Assembly (NCBI GenBank): GCA_001774995.1
Contig: MFBO01000030.1
Location: 2,388-21,201, forward strand
DNA: 18,814 bases
Reading direction: 5' to 3'
DNA from: Candidatus Curtissbacteria bacterium RIFCSPLOWO2_01_FULL_38_11b
GTDB lineage: Bacteria; Patescibacteriota; Microgenomatia; Curtissbacterales; GWA2-41-24
Shown here: in pieces, positions 13,097 to 18,814 of the stretch
Position numbering within the stretch: the first letter of the stretch is position 1
Layout: every line of letters begins with the position of its first letter
The notes under the pieces: model-generated
The model's database searches: none
What the model was told of the DNA's origin: nothing
The model's input: only the letters and a program-made list of their open reading frames with translations
Program-made: the position numbers and the translations under genes

Positions 13097-14581
13097 TTAC
13101 TTAGCGATGTCTACTGCTCTAACTTCTCTAATAACTGTAACAGTGATCTGACCCGGATAACTTAATTGATCTTCCAACTTCTGTTTAATTTCGTGTGAAA
13201 GATTGACTATCCCAGCATCATCGACAATATCCGGCTGAACGATTACTCTGATTTCGCGCCCTGCTTGAATTGCATATGCTTTTGCTACTCCCGAAAAGGA
13301 GGTTGCAATATTTTCTATATCAGATAACCTTTTAATGTAATCCTCGACTGCTTCATGTCTTGCTCCGGGCCTAGCACCAGAAACTGCATCCGCTATGTGG
13401 ACAATCATTGACTCAATTGATGAGAAAGGCTCATCTTCATGATGTTGGGCTATACAGTCAATAACTTCCTGGGGGAAATTCCATTTTTTGGCAAGTTCAA
13501 TTCCAAGATGTACGTGAGTTCCTTCTTTTTCCATTTCAGTTTTACCGATGTCATGAAAAAGACCGCCAGTTGCGCATATTTGAGCATTTGCTCCAAGTTC
13601 AAGAGCTATTTTTTTGGCTATTTTGGACGTTTCTACTGCGGCAATTAGCTGATTCTGACCATATGAATATCTGAATTTAAGCCTTCCTAAAGTATCGAGT
13701 GCCTGTTGGGGAATGTTGTATATACCAACTTCAGCAGCAGCACGTCTTCCTGCTTCCGACATATCTGATTCAACCTGGGATTTCGCCTTGTCTACCAGCT
13801 GCTCGATTCTTGACGGTTGAATTCTGGCATCACTAACAAGCCATTCCAGCGCAATTTTGGCTATTTCCCGTCTTACAGGGTCAAAAGATGATAGTCTGAC
13901 CTCTCCGGCAACATCACTTTCCAACTCTACACCTACGCCAGTTGCAAGTTCAAATGCCCTGATGTTTCTGCCCTCTTTGCCGATAATTCTTCCTTTGATG
14001 TCTTCCGATTCAAGTTTGACGGTCGACACTGTATACTCAGCAGCCCAGTCGGTTGCACCGGCGATCATAGCGTTAACCAGAATTTCTTTGGCTATTTCAC
14101 GGGACTCTGCTTTAATTTTTTCCTGAGCTTCTTTTATTCGTTTAGCAATTTCCGTTTTTAGACTTTCCTCAACGTTTTGAAGAATTAATTTTTTCGCTTC
14201 TTCTGCGGTTAAAGAGGATACTTTGGAGAGTTTTGCAATTAATTCATTTCTAATTTTTGTCAAGTCTTCTTCTTTTTTAACCAGCGCGCGGCCTTTTTCT
14301 TCAAGCTGTTTCTCGGCTTGGGTTATCTGGGTAAGCTTTATATCTAGGGATTCTTCTTTTTGGGCAATTCTTTTTTCAATATCAAGTGCTTCTTGGCTGA
14401 TTTTTCTTGCTTCATCTTCGGCTGCTCTTTTTATTTTGAACGCTTCGTCACGAGCATCCTGGATAATTTCACGGGCGTTGTTAATCTGAGGCTCGTGTGT
14501 GGTTGCTCTATGTGAGCCGACTGATACTACTACTTTATTAGAACCGGATACGATTTTTGATCGCCTTTTATTATCAAACAT
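13097..14581 (-). CDS. rny: Ribonuclease Y without a membrane anchor
   Basis: An endoribonuclease that starts mRNA decay. Residues from about 35 to 165 form a long charged coiled coil. A KH domain follows (GRIIGKEGRNIRAFE), then an HD hydrolase domain with LFHDIGKTEMEKEG and the later IAQHHEDEP and IVHIADAVSGARPGA. The 494-residue length is a little below the usual 510-520. Bacterial RNase Y normally begins with a membrane helix, but here the first 35 residues are polar (MFDNKRRSKIVSG) with no hydrophobic stretch. An in-frame stop (TAG) two codons before the ATG rules out a missed N-terminal extension. The enzyme is probably cytosolic or tethered by another protein. It lies 173 bases downstream of recX on the same strand. 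Confidence 0.94.
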   Translation of the reverse strand: MFDNKRRSKIVSGSNKVVVSVGSHRATTHEPQINNAREIIQDARDEAFKIKRAAEDEARKISQEALDIEKRIAQKEESLDIKLTQITQAEKQLEEKGRALVKKEEDLTKIRNELIAKLSKVSSLTAEEAKKLILQNVEESLKTEIAKRIKEAQEKIKAESREIAKEILVNAMIAGATDWAAEYTVSTVKLESEDIKGRIIGKEGRNIRAFELATGVGVELESDVAGEVRLSSFDPVRREIAKIALEWLVSDARIQPSRIEQLVDKAKSQVESDMSEAGRRAAAEVGIYNIPQQALDTLGRLKFRYSYGQNQLIAAVETSKIAKKIALELGANAQICATGGLFHDIGKTEMEKEGTHVHLGIELAKKWNFPQEVIDCIAQHHEDEPFSSIESMIVHIADAVSGARPGARHEAVEDYIKRLSDIENIATSFSGVAKAYAIQAGREIRVIVQPDIVDDAGIVNLSHEIKQKLEDQLSYPGQITVTVIREVRAVDIAK

Positions 14582-14604
14582 AACCTAAAATTTATCCTGA
14601 AAAT

Positions 14605-14691
14605 ATGCCAAGAAAGAGAACCGTTAAAGTGGTAATTTACGCAGCTAATGAAGAAAGTTGGCCATCAAACTTTATCATATCTTTCAAATAG
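14605..14691 (+). CDS. Possible 28-residue ORF upstream of a plus-strand terminator
   Basis: The short frame encodes MPRKRTVKVVIYAANEESWP and ends in a hydrophobic FIISFK. It lies in the only gap between rny and recX, and a strong plus-strand terminator follows 28 bases later. No ribosome binding site is visible; TAAAAT at 14586-14591 is a possible -10 box. It could equally be part of a small non-coding RNA. Confidence 0.2.
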   Translation: MPRKRTVKVVIYAANEESWPSNFIISFK

Positions 14692-14718
14692 TCTGTTTCT
14701 CTTAAGTTAGGCTATTTT

Positions 14719-14748
14719 CAGCCCGTCATAATTGGCGGGTTGTTTTTT
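14719..14748 (+). terminator. Rho-independent terminator on the plus strand
   Basis: CAGCCCGTC (14719-14727) pairs with GGCGGGTTG (14734-14742), including two G-T pairs, around the loop ATAATT. TTTTTT follows at 14743-14748. The genes on both sides are on the minus strand, and the minus-strand reading has no T-run after the stem. Confidence 0.7.
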
Positions 14749-14754
14749 ATGATT

Positions 14755-15411
14755 TTAGCTTTTTTGTTCCAATTGTGCAACTGTTTGGCGGATTTCATCG
14801 AATTCAAAACCTCTGGAAGCTAAGTACCGGTAAGCTTTATTTTTAAATTCCACTTTTGGGAGTTGTTGCCAGCTTTTTAGTTTCTTTTGGATGGCCTTGT
14901 AGGCAAGCTCTTTTTGATTTAAATTTTTTTCAAGAATTTCATCAATAACATCTTTGTCAATCCCTTTTCTTAATAATTCTAACTTAATTAACCTTGCACC
15001 TTTGGGGTTTGCTTTACTTCGAGATTCTGTCCACCACTTTGCAAATTCAACGTCATCGATATATTTATATTTAGTTAATTTTTCAATACACTTGCCAATA
15101 AGTTTGCTTTCTTTAGCTTTTGCAAATTTTATGTTTTCTCTTTGGGCAATTTTTTTAACAAGATAATCTTGGATCTCTTTTTGGCTTCTTGGCCGAAATG
15201 ACAAATAATTTAGGGCAAGGTCAACTAGTTTTGCGGTTTCATTTTCCTTAAGCAGTACTTGTATCTCTTTTTGAGATAATTGTTTGCCTGTTTTAATGTT
15301 GTTTTTTAAAACTGTGGGGGTATCCAGAGAAAAGGCATATGCGCCATCTAAAAAGATATTTAGCCTGTCTTTCCTTTTCTTTTGGGGTTCAACGGAGGTG
15401 ACTTGCGGCAC
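14755..15411 (-). CDS. recX: Regulatory protein RecX
   Basis: RecX binds RecA filaments and limits recombination and coprotease activity. The 218-residue protein shows the family's helical repeats: YLSFRPRSQKEIQDYL in the first, KYIDDVEFAKWWTESRSKANPKGARLIKLELLRKGI in the second and YRYLASRGFEFDEIRQTV at the end. The N-terminal beta region (RLNIFLDGAYAFSLD) is the extra domain seen in many longer RecX proteins. The GTG start at 15411 lies four bases after the recA stop, so the two genes form an operon and are probably coupled. No separate promoter is needed. Confidence 0.93.
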   Translation of the reverse strand: MPQVTSVEPQKKRKDRLNIFLDGAYAFSLDTPTVLKNNIKTGKQLSQKEIQVLLKENETAKLVDLALNYLSFRPRSQKEIQDYLVKKIAQRENIKFAKAKESKLIGKCIEKLTKYKYIDDVEFAKWWTESRSKANPKGARLIKLELLRKGIDKDVIDEILEKNLNQKELAYKAIQKKLKSWQQLPKVEFKNKAYRYLASRGFEFDEIRQTVAQLEQKS

Positions 15412-15415
15412 GTTT

Positions 15416-16480
15416 TTATGCCGCAGCGACTTCTTCTAAAATTTCGTTGTCTTCGGATTCATTGTTTGTTAGTTTCTTTACAGGTACACCTTTTTTCACT
15501 CTTGTCCAAATTTCTTTTTCAAGTTGAACGTAATCTTTTTTGTGTTCTTTGAAATGAGCCTTTGCGCTTTCTCTTCCCTGGCCCACTAATTTTGATCCCC
15601 ATCGGAAAAAGGCACCGGATTTTGTAACCAGGCCGTGCTCCAGGGCAACATCCAATAGCCCACCTTCTTTGGAGATTCCTTCCTCACCCATAACATCAAA
15701 TTCAGCCAGTCTAAAAGGTGGAGCGACTTTGTTTTTGACAACTTTGACCCTGTGTCGTGAACCGATTACTTTATCTCCTTCCTTGATATTATCTATTTTT
15801 CGGATATCGAGTCTTACGGAGGAATAAAATTTTAAAGCCCGGCCGCCGGGAGTTGTCTCCGGATTACCAAACATAACACCTATTTTTTCGCGAAGTTGAT
15901 TGGTGAAAATGGCAATAGTCTTTGATTTGGAGATAACGCCTGTCAGTTTCCTAAGCGCTTGGGACATGAGTCTTGCTTGAACTCCCATCATGGAATCGCC
16001 CATTTCTCCTTCTATTTCGGCTCTGGGCACTAATGCGGCAACAGAATCGATAACAATAACATCGATAGCACCTGAGCGAATTAGGGTTTCAGTAATCTCC
16101 AGAGCTTGCTCGCCAGTATCGGGTTGGGATATTAAAAGATCATCTAAATTAACTCCTACTTTTTGAGCCCATACCGGATCTAGGGCATGTTCGGCATCAA
16201 TTAGGGCTGCTTGGCCACCATTTTTTTGGGCTTGCGCGATAACAGATAGGGTTAGAGTTGTTTTACCAGAGGCTTCGGGACCAAATATTTCGACGATTCG
16301 ACCGCGGGGAAGACCACCGACCCCTAGGGCAAGATCAACAGGGATGCAGCCCGTGGGGATAACGTCGACTTCGAACTTGTCAACTTGTTCGCCCATCTTC
16401 ATGATGGAGCCTTTACCGTATGCTTTTTCTATTTGGGAAATTGCGGTAATGATTGCTTGTTTTTTGGCGTCAGTTGTCAT
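15416..16480 (-). CDS. recA: Recombinase RecA
   Basis: The strand-exchange ATPase of homologous recombination. The 354-residue protein is full length and has no intein. The Walker A motif is GPEASGKTT, Walker B is [12 protein letters not shown], followed by the L1 loop [20 protein letters not shown] and the L2 region [20 protein letters not shown]. The C-terminal tail is acidic ([16 protein letters not shown]). recX follows four bases later. I see no LexA-type operator in the 300 bases upstream. No strong ribosome binding site precedes the ATG, so the start rests on the family's usual N-terminus ([26 protein letters not shown]). Confidence 0.98.
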   Translation of the reverse strand: MTTDAKKQAIITAISQIEKAYGKGSIMKMGEQVDKFEVDVIPTGCIPVDLALGVGGLPRGRIVEIFGPEASGKTTLTLSVIAQAQKNGGQAALIDAEHALDPVWAQKVGVNLDDLLISQPDTGEQALEITETLIRSGAIDVIVIDSVAALVPRAEIEGEMGDSMMGVQARLMSQALRKLTGVISKSKTIAIFTNQLREKIGVMFGNPETTPGGRALKFYSSVRLDIRKIDNIKEGDKVIGSRHRVKVVKNKVAPPFRLAEFDVMGEEGISKEGGLLDVALEHGLVTKSGAFFRWGSKLVGQGRESAKAHFKEHKKDYVQLEKEIWTRVKKGVPVKKLTNNESEDNEILEEVAAA

Positions 16481-16613
16481 TTAAATCACACGAGGGTCTT
16501 GAGGCAGAGTTTAAATCCAGACCTATTTTTACAACAGATTATTTTAAATTACAAGTACCTAATATTGAAAGGTGTTTTGGGAGTTCCAGATATTATTTCG
16601 GCTTGGTCCTTTA

Positions 16614-16637
16614 CTACAATGATTTAAATCATTGTAG
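16614..16637. repeat. Intergenic palindromic repeat, copy 2
   Basis: CTACAATGAT and ATCATTGTAG flank a TTAA centre, making a perfect 24-base palindrome. The arms are identical to those of copy 1 at 11759-11786, whose centre is TTGT. Flanking sequence is mostly unrelated. Confidence 0.8.
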
Positions 16638-16642
16638 CGAAT

Positions 16643-16672
16643 CGGCTTTTAATAGCTCTTATTAAAAAGCCG
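16643..16672. repeat. AT-rich hairpin next to palindrome copy 2
   Basis: CGGCTTTTAATA (16643-16654) pairs with TTATTAAAAAGCCG (16659-16672), with one or two bulged bases. It could end transcripts entering from either side, but no T-run lies outside the stem. Confidence 0.4.
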
Positions 16673-16731
16673 AAACGTATTAATGTCAATGCCTACATGC
16701 AATAAGGTAGTCCGACAGATAATTAAACATT

Positions 16732-17526
16732 TTAAATTAACATTGTCAATCGGGAATTATTGAAATATAATTTTAAGATTACGGGGTGTAGTATAGTGGT
16801 AGTACATACGCATGGGGTGCGTATAGCCTCGGTTCGATTCCGAGCACCCCGACTAGAGGTACTTTCATGCAGTTTCAGCATGGCTGCAAATGCTGGTTTG
16901 AGCTGATAGGACAGCACTTTCTCCTCATCAACAACGAGGTTCAAGAAAATTATTCTAACAATTATATCTTTTTGAATTGAGCTTCCCGATTTGACTTTCG
17001 TAGCAGCGTTTTTACACAGGTTCAAGAACTGCTCAAGTGATAGTCTATCCTTCTCTGGATCGGTGAGTTTTTCTTTGAGTTTTGCCAATTCTTCTTCTAA
17101 TTCATCCTTCTGGGCTGATTCTTCGTCTATTTTGGCTTCGTTGATCTCCTTCGCTCTGCCTTCCAGTTTCATATCCACGAGCCCAATACTTCGACTTTTA
17201 ACATTCTCATCTAAGACTGTGATTGAGCCTTGCAAACTCCTTCTCTGAGTTTTAAGAGCAATACGAACCTCACCAGAGAGTTTGTCTAACCTATCGTAAT
17301 ATCGTTTGTAATCTGCCTCGGTGAGCTTAAATTTTGTGGAAAAGAAGTCGTAAAGAAAACTGAGTATAACTTTACCTCTAATACTCTTTTTGATTCTTGT
17401 ACACTCGGCATTGTCGCAACGGTAATACAAAAGTTTCTTACCAGTACGGCTGGTACTTGGCCCCACAACCATATTGTGCTGGCAGTAGGCGCAGCGCACG
17501 ATTGCTTTAAAGGGGTAAAAGTTCAA
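16732..17526 (-). CDS. Large serine recombinase, C-terminal part (zinc ribbon and coiled coil)
   Basis: This 264-codon frame continues the recombinase encoded just upstream, but in a different frame. NFYPFKAIVRCAYC leads into a zinc ribbon (C12-x2-C15 and C37-x4-C42), then a long charged coiled coil (about residues 85-170), as in large serine recombinases. It can be opened by TTG at 17526, which has AAGG seven bases upstream, so separate translation is possible. From about residue 225 the frame runs antisense through tRNA-Pro and its promoter (GARNRTEAIRTP onward) to a stop at 16732. Those last 40 residues are probably a product of integration next to the tRNA rather than functional protein. 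Together with the upstream frame it makes a recombinase of about 550 residues or slightly more. Confidence 0.8.
   Translation of the reverse strand: MNFYPFKAIVRCAYCQHNMVVGPSTSRTGKKLLYYRCDNAECTRIKKSIRGKVILSFLYDFFSTKFKLTEADYKRYYDRLDKLSGEVRIALKTQRRSLQGSITVLDENVKSRSIGLVDMKLEGRAKEINEAKIDEESAQKDELEEELAKLKEKLTDPEKDRLSLEQFLNLCKNAATKVKSGSSIQKDIIVRIIFLNLVVDEEKVLSYQLKPAFAAMLKLHESTSSRGARNRTEAIRTPCVCTTTILHPVILKLYFNNSRLTMLI
16743..16771 (+). promoter_or_regulatory. Promoter of tRNA-Pro
   Basis: TTGTCA at 16743-16748 and a perfect TATAAT at 16766-16771 are exactly 17 bases apart. The predicted start is three or four bases before the tRNA 5' end. Confidence 0.82.
16782..16852 (+). tRNA. tRNA-Pro (anticodon GGG)
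   Basis: The 71-base gene folds into a full cloverleaf: acceptor CGGGGTG (16782-16788) with CACCCCG (16845-16851), anticodon stem TACGC/GCGTA with loop ATGGGGT, and T-arm CTCGG-TTCGATT-CCGAG. The anticodon GGG is at 16814-16816. C1-G72 with discriminator A73 is the bacterial proline identity pattern. The 3' CCA is not encoded (ACTAG follows), so it must be added by CCA transferase. A serine recombinase gene lies immediately 3', on the other strand, and its reading frame runs back through the tRNA. Confidence 0.96.
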
Positions 17527-18436
17527 ATCTGCGCCTTGTGTTGTAAGGTGTCAACCTTCTTCTGGAAAGTAGCTGCACTTGGTTATATTCATCTTCAGTA
17601 ACAGCTGGCTGGAAATCTGAATCAAGTTCCCGCAAATCAACTGTCTGGTTTGCCTGCACCAAAACGCCATAATAAAAAGAATCTCTGAAGACATCGGATA
17701 GTATTTTCGGACTCATTTTGATAATTCGTTTGTCCTTCTTAATGACTCTGCTATAGCCTTGCTTGTTCATGTAATCAGAAATTACTTCAAGTGACTCGCC
17801 CTGAAGCCTCATTTGCCACGCTTCACAGATCAATTCAAAACTCTTGCCATCTGGCCTGAAAGTACCGCCGTCATTGAGGTAGCCGTGTTTGGGCGTGGGT
17901 GTTTTGCCTTCTTGGAAACGACTCCGAACGCCTCTTGACACTTTCACACTCAGATCGTCACTATATTGCTTGCTTAACACGAAATTCATTCCGAGCAGCA
18001 TTAGGCCGTTTGGATCACGGGTAAAAAAATGGGTTTTGAATTTGAGGTCTTTGATTACACCCTGATCTATGAGGTCAATGATTTCACCACCTTCAAGCAT
18101 GTTTCGGCTGAGCCTATCAGGATGCCAGCTCAATATGCCGTCGTAAACTTTACGTTTTATATCGTTTATCATTTGCCTAAAAACAGGTCTTTGGTTCGGC
18201 TCCTTGGCTGATTTAGTCTCTTTAAGAACTTTTACAACACGGAGGCCTAAATCGGTGGCCATCTTCTGGCAATCCTTGATCTGGTCGGGGATGCTTCGGA
18301 CCTGCCTAGTTTCATCAGTGGTACTTTTTCTAGCGTACAGGGCGTATCGAACTTTGGTAATATCAATCTCGTCAGAAGCATTTATCGCAGTTGCTTGAAA
18401 TGTTTGATCACGTGCTGGTCTTCGTATATGGGGCAT
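17507..18436 (-). CDS. Large serine recombinase, N-terminal catalytic part
   Basis: A site-specific serine recombinase or integrase of a mobile element. The resolvase domain begins VRYALYARKS with catalytic Ser38, and Arg residues of the active site lie in HPDRLSRN (107-112). The recombinase domain follows (GKTPTPKHGYLNDGG, then SDVFRDSFYYGVLVQ). The frame ends at residue 309 with RRRFELLPL, just where the zinc ribbon should begin. The zinc ribbon continues in the frame starting at 17526, shifted by one base, with a 20-base overlap. The shift could be a mutation, a sequencing error, programmed frameshifting or a two-protein arrangement. The 28 residues before VRYAL are longer than usual, so a later start is possible. 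It is divergent from a zinc-ribbon gene. Confidence 0.9.
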   Translation of the reverse strand: MPHIRRPARDQTFQATAINASDEIDITKVRYALYARKSTTDETRQVRSIPDQIKDCQKMATDLGLRVVKVLKETKSAKEPNQRPVFRQMINDIKRKVYDGILSWHPDRLSRNMLEGGEIIDLIDQGVIKDLKFKTHFFTRDPNGLMLLGMNFVLSKQYSDDLSVKVSRGVRSRFQEGKTPTPKHGYLNDGGTFRPDGKSFELICEAWQMRLQGESLEVISDYMNKQGYSRVIKKDKRIIKMSPKILSDVFRDSFYYGVLVQANQTVDLRELDSDFQPAVTEDEYNQVQLLSRRRLTPYNTRRRFELLPL

Positions 18437-18444
18437 TTCTTAAG

Positions 18445-18460
18445 AAGTCAAGCTTGACTT
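18445..18460. promoter_or_regulatory. 16-base palindrome, candidate operator
   Basis: AAGTCAAGCTTGACTT is a perfect palindrome between the recombinase start and the divergent zinc-ribbon gene. It covers the -35 box of the plus-strand promoter and lies in the leader of the minus-strand transcript, so a dimeric repressor bound here could control both. Confidence 0.45.
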
Positions 18461-18482
18461 GACCATAAACATTATATATTAT
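18454..18482 (+). promoter_or_regulatory. Promoter of the zinc-ribbon gene
   Basis: TTGACT at 18454-18459 and TATTAT at 18477-18482 are exactly 17 bases apart. The expected start is near 18489, five bases before the ATG, so the mRNA is close to leaderless. A minus-strand TATAAT at 18476-18471 overlaps it and may drive the recombinase. Confidence 0.6.
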
Positions 18483-18493
18483 CATGGTAAGAC

Positions 18494-18814
18494 ATGAAAG
18501 TATTAAAACTCGCCAGTAACCTCTACGCATACGCCCGTATCTATCTAGGTGGTTGTCCATTCTGCGGTAAATTTACCACCGATAAAAGGTATCGCAGAGA
18601 GGTAAGACGTCCAATCTGTTATGTTTATAGAAGTTCTCAGACAAGCGTAACAATGCAGTGCAAGAACTGTCATTTGAGGTTTACGGTAACTTGGAATGCT
18701 GTAGCAGAAATGATCAAAAATCTAAAAGAAAAAGATGGAAATAGAAATCATAATAATTCTGCAGTTTATGACAACATAATAGAGATTATTAGATTATCAA
18801 CCTCGACAACCTCC
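18494..18814 (+). CDS. Zinc-ribbon protein of the integrated element, partial
   Basis: The frame opens at ATG 18494 and stays open for 107 codons to the right edge. Two cysteine pairs, CPFC near residue 21 and CKNC near residue 60, form a probable zinc ribbon. The segment between them is basic (KRYRREVRRP), and CHLRFTVTW follows the second pair. The C-terminal part is charged and asparagine-rich. I recognise no named family; a small DNA- or RNA-binding accessory or regulatory protein of the element is a reasonable guess. It is divergent from the recombinase and shares its regulatory region. Confidence 0.65.
   Translation, partial: MKVLKLASNLYAYARIYLGGCPFCGKFTTDKRYRREVRRPICYVYRSSQTSVTMQCKNCHLRFTVTWNAVAEMIKNLKEKDGNRNHNNSAVYDNIIEIIRLSTSTTS

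Larger units (their letters stand above)
16481..16781. other. Intergenic region between recA and tRNA-Pro
   Basis: These 301 bases contain no convincing gene outside the recombinase tail at the right end. The region should hold the recA promoter (minus strand), but several AT-rich candidates compete and none is clear. It also holds a 24-base palindrome (16614-16637), an adjacent hairpin (16643-16672) and the tRNA promoter (16743-16771). Confidence 0.6.

Noticed and set aside
12724..13104. A 126-codon plus-strand frame.
   Set aside because: It is antisense to the HU gene, which matches its family along the whole length.
13439..14489. Serine-rich plus-strand frames opposite rny.
   Set aside because: They are antisense shadows of the RNase Y coiled coil and catalytic domains.
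11759..16637. A CRISPR array or terminators as explanations for the paired palindromes.
   Set aside because: There are only two copies, nearly 5 kb apart, with no regular spacers and no T-run after the stems.
16385..16665. Two plus-strand frames starting inside recA and running into the intergenic region.
   Set aside because: They begin antisense to recA, have no ribosome binding site and run across the palindromic repeat.
16991..17248. A plus-strand serine-rich frame opposite the recombinase.
   Set aside because: It mirrors the charged coiled coil of the recombinase C-terminal part and has no support of its own.

Overview
The window looks like part of a chromosome from a candidate phyla radiation (Patescibacteria) bacterium, most likely of the Microgenomates type. 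This rests on the compact AT-rich layout, bacterial housekeeping genes that often overlap or sit a few bases apart, an RNase Y without a membrane anchor, a PurN-PurD fusion, and short palindromic repeats encoding the peptides PAGRQ and HPERSEG inside conserved genes. I associate those repeats with this group from general knowledge; no search was run. TGA is used as a stop, so the Gracilibacteria/SR1 code does not apply.

Layout. Positions 1-4675 (minus strand) hold a purine operon: a PurN-PurD fusion, a small unknown protein, then PurL with a PurS-like N-terminus, which runs off the left edge. Next are a small two-helix membrane protein (minus) and, divergent from it, the RNase P RNA gene rnpB (plus, 5034-5460) with a clear promoter. 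Positions 5463-9097 (minus) hold an overlapping operon: a GT-C-like membrane protein, miaA and an AI-2E family transporter-like protein. A PMT-family mannosyltransferase (plus) starts divergently from this operon and ends directly against the stop of a convergent miaB-like gene. A DgkA-type lipid kinase (minus), an unknown 103-residue proline-rich protein (plus, with promoter and leader hairpin), HU, RNase Y, RecX and RecA (all minus) follow.

The right end is different. A tRNA-Pro(GGG) gene with its own strong promoter is followed at once by a large serine recombinase on the opposite strand, split by a frameshift, whose 3' end reads through the tRNA antisense. Divergent from the recombinase is a partial zinc-ribbon gene. 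This looks like the left end of an integrated element lying against the 3' end of the tRNA and continuing past position 18814.

Functionally, MiaA and MiaB act in sequence on A37 of tRNA, RecX modulates RecA, RNase P and RNase Y process RNA, and the purine genes cover the GAR synthetase, GAR transformylase and FGAM synthetase steps. The most striking cross-cutting pattern is the number of palindromic, apparently inserted segments that keep the reading frame (in purL, purND, miaA, the PMT gene and miaB), together with related palindromes between genes.
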